Shown: positions 6,735 through 14,342 of the stretch, in pieces | How the letters are laid out: every line of letters starts with the position of its first letter | Position numbering within the stretch: position 1 is the first letter of the stretch | From: Halochromatium roseum | GTDB taxonomy: Bacteria > Pseudomonadota > Gammaproteobacteria > Chromatiales > Chromatiaceae | NCBI RefSeq assembly: GCF_016653315.1 | Contig: NZ_NHSH01000040.1 | Coordinates: 153,203 to 217,202, forward strand | Reading direction: 5' to 3' | DNA: 64,000 nt | Notes under the pieces: model-generated | Told to the model about the DNA's origin: nothing | What the model saw: the letters and a program-made list of their open reading frames with translations, nothing else | Database searches by the model: none | Translations under genes and position numbers: made by a program

Positions 6735-9527
6735 TTACGCAACGCCCCCGTCGAGTAATGCGAGCACGTTGAGAGCGGCCTGCTTCGGCGTCAACGCGCG
6801 CGTCTCATCGCCAGCCAAGATCGGCCCGACGCAGGCCGGGCAGCCGGCGCGGCAGGCGCAGCCGCGCACCAAGCCGAGCGCATCCTGTATCAGCACCGTG
6901 GCATCATCGAACAACGGCGCCGACAGCCCGACACCGCCGGGGAAGTTGTCGTAGAGAAACAGCGTCGGCTCGAAGCGGTCGCCGGGCGGCTGCTCCAGCG
7001 GCTCGTTGCTCGGCCCACGCAACTGTCCGCGGCCGTCGTTCCCGAGCACCGCGGACCAGCTGCCCTGGCTGTCGCCGACCGCGCGTCCGAGATCTCTCAC
7101 CTCGGCCATCGCCCGCAGCGCGGCGACGTGATGCAGTGCATAGGCGGCGCCGAGGAAGCCCTCGATCGCATGCTCGCGCGCCGGTAACGCCTGCTCGAGC
7201 GCCGCGGGCTCGGCCTGCCACCAGACCGCAGTGGTGTGCATCTCTTGGTCGGGCAGATCGATGTGGCCGTAGCCGATATTGTCGTGGCTGTAATAGCGGA
7301 TCTTCTTGTAGCCGGGATAGCGCCGGACGATGTGGACCTCGCCGTGCGAGGCTGCTGCGAAAGGGCATTCAGCGGCCGTACTGGTGAACGCTGACGGAGA
7401 AATCGACGCGAAGTCCTGTGAAACCTTTGGTGTCGCAGTCGCAGGTTGCGCCGGCATCTCGGGCAGGGGCGTGGCGCCTGATGCGGCAGGCTCGGCGGAT
7501 GCGTTGCCTGCTACCGAGGGGGCTGTGGTCGCGGCGGTTTCGGCCCAGTCCGTTGCGCCCGCGGTGCTCGGCGTTGCTCCTGTCGGCCGACCCAGTGCGC
7601 GGCTATCGAACCGATCGAGGATCTTCAGCCGGGTGTAATCGATCGCATCGGTGTAGTAGTCCGCCCGGGTCTGGCGCACGAAGGCCTTGCGCCCGGTCCA
7701 GTCGAGGCGCTCGACCTGATAGGGCTGCGACTGCACCATGTAGATCGCGCCCTCGTAGACGGTGCCCGGCGCACTGCTGTAATCGACCTCGGCGATGATG
7801 GTCTGCTTGCCGTCGCTGATGTCGATGACGACGAAGTTGCCCTCGGCCACCGAGCGCAAGGAGACGGCATTGGCCGGATAGCTGTCGGCGATCCAGTACC
7901 AGCGTCCGCCATTGGGGCCGACTTGGCGCTGCAGCACGCCCTCATCGCGCAGATAGCTGAGCATCTCGCCGAGATCCTCATCGCAGCCGGGACCGCCGAA
8001 CGGATCGCCGTCTTGGAACGGCAGCTCGAAGGCGGCGCAGCGCACATGGTCCATCAGGATCAGCAGCTGATTGGGATGGATGCGCGCATGCTCGGGCGAG
8101 GCGCCAAGGAAGAACTCCGGGTGCTGCACCATGTACTGATCCAGCGGATCGCTGGTCGCGACCAGCACGCCGAGGCAGGGGCGATTGCGCCGGCCGACTC
8201 GCCCCAGGCGCTGCCAGGTGGCGGCGATGGTGCCCGGATAGCCGTTCAGCACCGCCACATCGAGCGCCCCGATGTCGACCCCGAGCTCCAGCGCAGAGGT
8301 ACTGACGACGGTATCGACGCGCCCGGCACGCAATGCCTGCTCGGCCGCGCGTCGTTCGCTCGGCAGATAGCCGCCGCGATAGGCGAGCACCCGCGGCGGC
8401 CGGCGCGGGTCGCGATCGAAGACATCTTTGAGGTACTTGGTGATCACCTCGACCATCAGCCGCGAGCGGGCGAAGACGATGTTCTTCAGCCCGCTCTTGG
8501 TCGCCATCCGCGCGATGCGGGTGGTCTGCGAGCGTGCCGAGGCGCGGATGCCGAGATCCGGATTGATCACCGGCGGATTCCACAGCAGCAGATGGCGCTC
8601 GCCTTGCGGCGCGCCGCTGTCGGTGACCGGCACCACCGGCGCGCCGATCAGCCGCTCGGCCAGCTCGGCCGGATTGGCGATGGTCGCCGAGGCGAAGATG
8701 AACTGGGGCTGCACCCCATAGAACCGGCAGATCCGTTGCAGCCGGCGAAAGACGTTGGCGACATGCGAGCCGAACACCCCGCGGTAGCTGTGCAGTTCGT
8801 CGACGACGATGAACGCCAGCGACTCGAAGAATTGCGCCCATTTGGTGTGATGCGGCAGGATCGCCTGATGCAGCATGTCCGGGTTGGAGACGACGATATC
8901 GCCGCGGGTGCGCACCGCCTTGCGCGCATCGCCCGGGGTGTCGCCGTCGAAGGTGAAGGCCTTGATGCCGAGGGTGACCTGATCCGCGCCGGCGTTAACG
9001 CTCATCTTGGTGCCGGAGACGCTGGGCCCGGGTGCTGCGTCTAAGGCGCGAGCGCTGGCGCCTGCCTCGCGGCCTGAGCGCATCGGCGGTCGTCCGGCGC
9101 GATTCAGCTCTGCCAGCTCGGCGACCTGATCCTGCGCTAGCGCCTTGGTCGGGAACAGGTAGAGGGCCTTAGCACCGCGGCTCAGTACTGCATCGAGCAC
9201 CGGCAGGTTGTAGCAGAGGGTCTTGCCAGAGGCGGTCGGAGTGGCTACCACCAGATGCTTGCCTTGCTGCGCCAGATCCCAGGCCGCGCGTTGATGGCTG
9301 TACAGGTTAGAGAATCCGCGTGCAGATAAGGCCTCACGAAGCGCCGGATGCATCGACTCCGGAATCGGCGCCTGACGCGCCGCCGTGGCTGGCATGCGCA
9401 GCTCGCCGGTGATGCGCGTGCTGTATTTTCGCTGCAGGCGCGACAGCAGCCGCTGCACGCGGTCATTGTCGTCGCCTGGACTGATCGGCGTCGCTTGTTC
9501 GGCGGTCTTGATCCGCTCTCTCCCCAT
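6735..9527 (-). CDS. mrfA: DEAD/DEAH-box helicase MrfA/YprA family
   Basis: This 930-aa superfamily 2 helicase has motif I as TPTASGKTLCY (~95-105), a DEVH/DELH-type motif II (VVDELHSYRG), motif III-like FASATIANP and motif VI LGRVGRRNRPC. A C-terminal DUF1998-type domain ends in the four-cysteine cluster CACRAGCPACVGP (~895-907). B. subtilis MrfA uses such cysteines and translocates on DNA in mitomycin-lesion repair with MrfB, which lies immediately downstream. Between ~residues 630 and 720 there is a Thr/Ala/Pro-rich insert of low complexity, and a smaller insert near 150-190. A 93%-similar but internally deleted copy lies at 21214-21687. Confidence 0.92.
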   Translation of the reverse strand: MGRERIKTAEQATPISPGDDNDRVQRLLSRLQRKYSTRITGELRMPATAARQAPIPESMHPALREALSARGFSNLYSHQRAAWDLAQQGKHLVVATPTASGKTLCYNLPVLDAVLSRGAKALYLFPTKALAQDQVAELAELNRAGRPPMRSGREAGASARALDAAPGPSVSGTKMSVNAGADQVTLGIKAFTFDGDTPGDARKAVRTRGDIVVSNPDMLHQAILPHHTKWAQFFESLAFIVVDELHSYRGVFGSHVANVFRRLQRICRFYGVQPQFIFASATIANPAELAERLIGAPVVPVTDSGAPQGERHLLLWNPPVINPDLGIRASARSQTTRIARMATKSGLKNIVFARSRLMVEVITKYLKDVFDRDPRRPPRVLAYRGGYLPSERRAAEQALRAGRVDTVVSTSALELGVDIGALDVAVLNGYPGTIAATWQRLGRVGRRNRPCLGVLVATSDPLDQYMVQHPEFFLGASPEHARIHPNQLLILMDHVRCAAFELPFQDGDPFGGPGCDEDLGEMLSYLRDEGVLQRQVGPNGGRWYWIADSYPANAVSLRSVAEGNFVVIDISDGKQTIIAEVDYSSAPGTVYEGAIYMVQSQPYQVERLDWTGRKAFVRQTRADYYTDAIDYTRLKILDRFDSRALGRPTGATPSTAGATDWAETAATTAPSVAGNASAEPAASGATPLPEMPAQPATATPKVSQDFASISPSAFTSTAAECPFAAASHGEVHIVRRYPGYKKIRYYSHDNIGYGHIDLPDQEMHTTAVWWQAEPAALEQALPAREHAIEGFLGAAYALHHVAALRAMAEVRDLGRAVGDSQGSWSAVLGNDGRGQLRGPSNEPLEQPPGDRFEPTLFLYDNFPGGVGLSAPLFDDATVLIQDALGLVRGCACRAGCPACVGPILAGDETRALTPKQAALNVLALLDGGVA

Positions 9528-9821
9528 GCTCGATCCCCGATTGATGTTCTCGGGTAAGTCTAGCGCCTATAACATTGGCTGAGGGCATGCTCGGTAGTCA
9601 GGCGAGCGGCAAAGGGTTCAGGACGGCTGCAGGTTTTGATTGTCGGTGAGGGTGGTCTCGATCGCACAGCTTGCCGCAGTTTGGCCTTGGCCTTGCGCTT
9701 GCATTTTGCAGCTGTCCTGGCTTGACAATATCAGGGGTGAAAGCAATGTTCGGCGACCGCGACTTGTGTCACCGTGCGCTTTCGCACGCTACCCGTGCAT
9801 GCTTTTTATGAGGAGAATCCT

Positions 9822-10304
9822 ATGGTTATTGAGACCATTGCGCGAAGCGCATTGATCGTTGCGGCGCTGTCAATACCGTGTGCGGCACAAGCGGCTGACC
9901 CCTTCGGTGTGCAGACGCTTATTTCGGTAGACACGCCCAGCAAGCTCGTCGTTGGAGAGCTGAACAATTCCATCGTTGGGCACCTTGCCCCCTGTATGGT
10001 GATGGGAGAATACTGCCCGGCAATCTGGGTCGGCCTCTATGATGGCTCTAAGGCGATCGGCACACTCGTGAAGACGGGACCATCGCATTGGCGCGAATAT
10101 GCATATGCGCCTCATACAAGAGTCGGCACTGCCCGGTTCAACTTCAGGGAAACCGGGCGCAGTGGCAACGTGATTCAGCTAGACGATTCGTCCCGTGGTG
10201 TCCAGCTTGAGATCGACCTAGACGATGGCGTAGTCCGGTATGGCGAAGACGGCGGGCCGAAGCGCGTCCTCTACAAGGCGTCGGCGCTAAAAAAAGGAAG
10301 GTAG
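9822..10304 (+). CDS. Secreted protein of unknown function
   Basis: A 160-aa protein with a clear Sec signal peptide: hydrophobic RSALIVAALSIPC then the AQA cleavage motif before residue ~24. The mature part contains two close cysteines (PCMVMGEYCPAIWVG) that could form a disulfide and is otherwise predicted beta-rich. The ATG at 9822 is preceded by AGGAG at the right distance; a longer ORF from 9774 has no such site. It is the first gene of an island of exported proteins transcribed rightward. I recognise no family. Base composition is noticeably less GC-rich than the mrfA region next to it. Confidence 0.65.
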   Translation: MVIETIARSALIVAALSIPCAAQAADPFGVQTLISVDTPSKLVVGELNNSIVGHLAPCMVMGEYCPAIWVGLYDGSKAIGTLVKTGPSHWREYAYAPHTRVGTARFNFRETGRSGNVIQLDDSSRGVQLEIDLDDGVVRYGEDGGPKRVLYKASALKKGR

Positions 10305-10590
10305 CGGTTCAGAAAAGCGCCCGTCAGAGGCGCATCCAGCCGATAACAATCCGAATCCGCCAGTCGGGCTTCCATGCAGCTCGCCGAACGATTAGCCGAG
10401 GATAGTCTCGCACTTTCGGCCGCGAAGGTGCCAGCGCGCTGCAGGCGGGCAGCGCACGCTGGCTCCTTTCGAGGACAACCAGACTCCGTCTCAAAGTCCA
10501 CAGGCCGATCGGAAGGAGGACGCCCTTACTTGCAGCATCGATAGCACTGTGATTTACTCAGGATTGACGAATCGCAATGCGAGGCACTTG
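10305..10590. other. Intergenic region in exported-protein island
   Basis: About 285 bp between two exported-protein genes. No family-like ORF is visible. A strong GGAAGGAGG Shine-Dalgarno-like run at 10511-10519 is not followed by a usable open frame: the TTG at ~10530 meets a stop after four codons. This suggests a start has been lost or shifted. Confidence 0.35.
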
Positions 10591-11322
10591 ATGCAGACAT
10601 TCTGTGGACTCCGTACACGTCGTTCGTGGGCCAATAAGTGCCAGCTTGGTAGGTTCAACGTCTTTCTAATCGTTACCGCCTTAATTGGAGCCGCTCTGCT
10701 TGGGTCTGCCTCGGCGGCCGCATCGAGGCTCCCCCCGCAGCGCGACACCTGCCCGGGTGCGGCGCGGGCAGACTCTAGAGGCATAGACAATAAAACCATC
10801 ACCCGGCTCTGCCGTGGGGCAGAACACAACCCCGCGCCCGCTGACTGTCTTGCACGCGTTCTCAGAGAGGGGGAGGTGAAGGCGTTCGGCCGGCAATACT
10901 TAGGTGTGTCTCAGAGCGTCGAGCTATGTGCCGGTACAATTGATGCTTCTGCCCGCATCAATTGCTTTCGGCAGCGGCATCTGCAGCATAGCCAGCCCGT
11001 TAAGATGGCCATCGAGGGTTGCTCTCAAGTGGCTCGCGCCCCAGTCACCGTCTCGACTGAACCCATCAGCTATCATTTTAACAATCGCAGCGGAAGGGGC
11101 CTGACGCTAGTGCCGATTGGTGGTGAGTACCAAGGGCGCACAATCTATCGCACTCCCGTTATTCTGCAGCCAATGCAACGAAAACAGATTCAGCTTGTGC
11201 CGGGTACCGAGGTACAGGTGCTACAAACCTCCGACGGCACCGGTGCGGCACCCCTCTACTCTTTGACAGTCGGTAATTGGGACTACCTGATGCTTACCGA
11301 TACCGAGGCGCTGTTTGACTGA
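10591..11322 (+). CDS. Exported Cys-repeat protein of unknown function
   Basis: A 243-aa product with a basic N-terminus and a hydrophobic segment (~23-43, VFLIVTALIGAALLGSASA) ending in an AxA-like site, so probably a signal peptide. Residues ~54-145 contain two to three copies of a Cys repeat of the form LC-x-GA/GT followed ~10-12 residues later by C (LCRGAEHN...DC, ELCAGTID...NC, and a final EGC). The C-terminal ~85 residues look like a small beta domain. Start 10591 is chosen because GAGG lies six bases upstream; an in-frame GTG at 10549 is the alternative. No named family is recognised; it belongs to the secreted-protein island. Confidence 0.6.
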   Translation: MQTFCGLRTRRSWANKCQLGRFNVFLIVTALIGAALLGSASAAASRLPPQRDTCPGAARADSRGIDNKTITRLCRGAEHNPAPADCLARVLREGEVKAFGRQYLGVSQSVELCAGTIDASARINCFRQRHLQHSQPVKMAIEGCSQVARAPVTVSTEPISYHFNNRSGRGLTLVPIGGEYQGRTIYRTPVILQPMQRKQIQLVPGTEVQVLQTSDGTGAAPLYSLTVGNWDYLMLTDTEALFD

Positions 11323-11490
11323 GTCGCGATAGGGTATGCGGTTGGTGGAGTCGTCAATGGGTGACGCAAACCTGTCCTTGCCTTTAGGCCGGTGAGTGCC
11401 CCATCATCCCTGCGCGCGCTAATCACCCGATATATTTCTGTTAACGGCTTTGCGAGAGCCATCAGCATCTATAGTTCAGGAGTTAATGCT

Positions 11491-11736
11491 ATGCCTAAAC
11501 TTGGGACCTTCGGTCTATTTAGATTGCAGGCGATTGGGTTTCTTTGTTTTGTCGGCATCAGTGCTTGTGTAACGCAACCAGTCGCGGAGAAAAGAGCGAT
11601 TGAAGCTGGTCCAATCTGGAACCAAGCGGACGCGGAGATAAAATGCCCGAAAGTTGCAAAAGAAAATAACGGCATATGGACGGGGCAGTGGTGGACCACG
11701 ATTGAAGGGCAAATGTCGGTCTGCCAAATTCAGTGA
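11491..11736 (+). CDS. Lipoprotein with a single mannan-binding (MVL-type) lectin domain
   Basis: The 81-aa protein has a lipoprotein signal peptide with a lipobox-like GISAC (Cys26). The remainder (~39-81) matches one repeat of MVL, the oligomannose-binding lectin of Microcystis viridis. Shared features are GPIWNQADAEIKCP at the start and WTGQWWTTIEGQMSVCQI at the end, corresponding to GPLW-x-N-x-EA and TGQW-x-T-x-xG-x-MSV in MVL. MVL has two tandem repeats; this protein has one plus a lipid anchor. AGGAG precedes the ATG by eight bases. It would sit on a membrane surface and bind glycans. Its place in a cytolysin-containing island suggests a role in contact with eukaryotic cells, which is inference. 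Confidence 0.75.
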   Translation: MPKLGTFGLFRLQAIGFLCFVGISACVTQPVAEKRAIEAGPIWNQADAEIKCPKVAKENNGIWTGQWWTTIEGQMSVCQIQ

Positions 11737-11899
11737 TCTTAAACTTCGGATACCAATCTGCCGTTTGTATCCGAACATAATGCCTCGGCTTGCTGTGTAG
11801 AAGACGAACCAACCACGCTGATTGGCAACGTCTGCTCTTGAGGCGATTACCTTGACCCGCGTACTCCTAACCTAGATCACTAAGCAAGACGAGACTTCC

Positions 11900-12340
11900 A
11901 TGAAATACCCAACAGCTATTGTCATCGCTTTGGCTTTGCTGCCGACCACGATACTGATGTCGGGCAACGCCGCGGCACGTGAGTGTCACGACTCTCCAGT
12001 GTCAGCAGAAGGTTCGTCAGCAGGATCGATAGGGAAGCTTCGAAAGAATCGCGCAAACGAGAACTTTCGGCAAGGGGCTATCGACTTCTGGGTCAAGTAC
12101 GATCCCCAATGGCTGGCCGATGGAGATCGCCGCACGCTAGTCACCTATTCGAATGGCTACGAGACACTGTTTGAGATCGCCATGGCACCTGCTGGAGACG
12201 GCATTTGGTTCTCCAATGGCTCCGGCGATGGCTTCGGAGGGACCCGGGAGCGCTTCAATTCTGTTGCCGCCGATTTCACCGATGGGCGTTTTCACAACGT
12301 TGCTGCTGTGGCTCCTCGGGAAGCAGGTCAATGCCTTTAA
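11900..12340 (+). CDS. Secreted LamG-like protein, probably truncated
   Basis: The 146-aa ORF starts with a signal peptide (MKYPTAIVIALALLPTTIL, AAA cleavage region ~26). Residues ~58-135 resemble the first half of a concanavalin-like/LamG fold: AIDFWVKYDP, RRTLVTYSNGYETLFEIAM, and DGRFHNVAAV, a typical LamG strand start. A complete LamG domain would go on for another ~70 residues, but this frame stops 10 codons after GRFHNVA. No other frame downstream gives a convincing continuation before the next gene at 12420. I read it as a C-terminally truncated gene, possibly frameshifted near 12310-12340. A natural short form cannot be excluded. Confidence 0.5.
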   Translation: MKYPTAIVIALALLPTTILMSGNAAARECHDSPVSAEGSSAGSIGKLRKNRANENFRQGAIDFWVKYDPQWLADGDRRTLVTYSNGYETLFEIAMAPAGDGIWFSNGSGDGFGGTRERFNSVAADFTDGRFHNVAAVAPREAGQCL

Positions 12341-12419
12341 CGCGCTTTTCATCCTGGGTATTGTTTTACTACGATCTGCCACAGGGCCGATTGCTCTGCA
12401 CTGCTGACGCGCTACATCA

Positions 12420-14168
12420 ATGAACATCTTCCTCCCCTCAACTCTATTACGCTTCCTCCGCGCCGGCACTATAGCAGTTGCTGCCGTCGTGATGCCGACG
12501 GTAGCGTTTAGTGCGCTGGATAGCGACTCTGAAGGCGCGCCCGCTTCGGGGGCTCGCACCTTAAAAAAAACGGAACGTGTTCGCGACTTCAATGCCGATC
12601 CAGCACTAAGTGACGCCCTGCAGAAGGCCTTGGGGAAGGCAAAGGACCAGGCGCGACTTTATTACAACGAAGGTCAAGCCCTATTCAAAACGGCTGAACA
12701 GAGCGAGCGCAGATTAGACTACGAAGCCGCAGCGGCTAAGTTCCATGAGGCCTATCTGTATGACAGTGACCCTGGCCTCCTGCAGTGGGAAGCGTTGTCC
12801 TGGCTGAGGGCGCAGAAGTACGATAACGCGGAACGAGCGTTCAGAAAAGTCCTTTCGCATCCGAGGGCGATGAACATTACTAAGCAGGATGCCATAGGCT
12901 ACCTTGCCCAAATTGAGCAGCAAAAGGCGGACAGCGGCCAGAAGGCCGACGAAAAGATTGCCTACGCAATTAACCTAGGTCTAGATGCACCGAGCGTAGA
13001 AGTTGGGAAACTGTTGGTTGATGCTTTTGCTAACGATCCCAAGAGTGAATATGCCTACTTCGCTGCCAAGGCCTATGCCAACGCTGGCGACAAAACGCGT
13101 GCGGCCGGTATGTATCGGGAAGCTCTGTCGACTTCTGCGTCAGAAGCGTCTGCGTACAAAAAAGTCGCGGAAAACTGGCTGGAAGCGAACGGCCTCACTG
13201 TTGAGCCAAAGTACTCTCACCTCAAAACTGTACGGTCCAATTACACAGAAACACAGCACCCAAGTACCGAATATCTTGAAGAGTTCAAGCCGCAGCATGA
13301 CGTTTGGGGCGGGCAGATCCGGCCGGCGATTCAAAACTTCCTTGGGTTGGGCACTTTTGAAGGGCGTGACGTCACCGGCGATCGGGAACGCTTTAAGTAC
13401 CGGACGGTAAGGCCACTAGGCGCGGGCGTAAATCAGAACGATCTGCTGATTCAGGGCGTAAGCTATGTCCTGAGTAAAGCCAATTGGAGTGAAGACAAAA
13501 AGAAAGAGGTGCTCGCAAAAGTCGGCCTATCACCGAAAGATTTAGTCAGTAATTGGCCGATCGTCGACGCGATCAAATCAGCAAGCGTGACCTATTTGAA
13601 GACGGATGCTGAGCGAGCACCTTATCGGCTCTCAATGACAAACGACGGGATCTTGATGCGGAATGGCAGCGTATTCGATACCAAAGAATTGTCAACCATG
13701 TTTTCTGGTCCAGGATGGGCAATCTATGTCATGAGTCCAGATGGCGAGCTCTATTCCGGCGCTCACCGCGTTTCAGCCTTCCACCACTCATCGTTTCTCG
13801 CGGGTTCACCAGTCGCAGGGGCTGGCGAGATCAAAGTGGTGGACGGAAAAATTGAAGCGATTAGCAATAAGAGTGGGCACTATCAGCCTGCCGTCGTCCA
13901 GCTTGTACAAACCCTCGACGAGATTGCGAGTCGTCTGCCGCCAGATCAACTGCCGGAACTCGAGCGTATCGCCGTTTACGTTGGTGGGCAGACGCTAGCG
14001 GGGCAGTTCAAAACAAAGCCCTGGCCGCGACCCGATGGTTCAGGTGACCAGGGCAGCGCGGCCGACTTCTTGGCCCAGTACAACGACGTGGACCGCGAGC
14101 GCAAAGCCTTCCTTCAGGTTTGGCGCACAGAGTTGAACTTCGATAACGATCCGTTCGCTGGTGAATAA
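12420..14168 (+). CDS. Secreted TPR protein with plant IQM-like domain
   Basis: A 582-aa protein with a signal peptide (hydrophobic ~13-31, cleavage near VAFSA). Residues ~75-260 form TPR-like helical repeats (ARLYYNEGQALFKTAE, AAAAKFHEAYLYDSDP, YAYFAAKAYANAGDKTRA). Residues ~428-500 match the conserved domain of Arabidopsis IQM calmodulin-binding proteins: WAIYVMSPDGELYSG, FHHSSFLAGSPVAGAGE and ISNKSGHYQP correspond to the plant YV-x-S-x-x-G-x-LY, HSSFLAGG and SGHY-x-P motifs. The plant IQ calmodulin motif itself is not seen. Biochemical function of this domain is not known to me. The neighbouring genes encode a cytolysin homologue and an exported methyltransferase, so an effector or toxin role is possible but inferred. 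Confidence 0.72.
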   Translation: MNIFLPSTLLRFLRAGTIAVAAVVMPTVAFSALDSDSEGAPASGARTLKKTERVRDFNADPALSDALQKALGKAKDQARLYYNEGQALFKTAEQSERRLDYEAAAAKFHEAYLYDSDPGLLQWEALSWLRAQKYDNAERAFRKVLSHPRAMNITKQDAIGYLAQIEQQKADSGQKADEKIAYAINLGLDAPSVEVGKLLVDAFANDPKSEYAYFAAKAYANAGDKTRAAGMYREALSTSASEASAYKKVAENWLEANGLTVEPKYSHLKTVRSNYTETQHPSTEYLEEFKPQHDVWGGQIRPAIQNFLGLGTFEGRDVTGDRERFKYRTVRPLGAGVNQNDLLIQGVSYVLSKANWSEDKKKEVLAKVGLSPKDLVSNWPIVDAIKSASVTYLKTDAERAPYRLSMTNDGILMRNGSVFDTKELSTMFSGPGWAIYVMSPDGELYSGAHRVSAFHHSSFLAGSPVAGAGEIKVVDGKIEAISNKSGHYQPAVVQLVQTLDEIASRLPPDQLPELERIAVYVGGQTLAGQFKTKPWPRPDGSGDQGSAADFLAQYNDVDRERKAFLQVWRTELNFDNDPFAGE

Positions 14169-14342
14169 GCGTGTTCATCTTGCGTTGCCAGTTCGGTAGC
14201 GCTCTCACACGCATGGACCGGCCGTATGCGAGATGTCTTGCTGTCGAACTGGTCAACGAAACCTGTGAAGAATCTTTGGCACACCTGCCCGAGGACACGC
14301 GGACGGCGCGTGCCTGACACAATCCAACCGTGAGGCCTCATT

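Noticed and set aside
7923..9044. 373-codon + strand ORF over mrfA
   Set aside because: Antisense shadow of helicase motifs; no family features.
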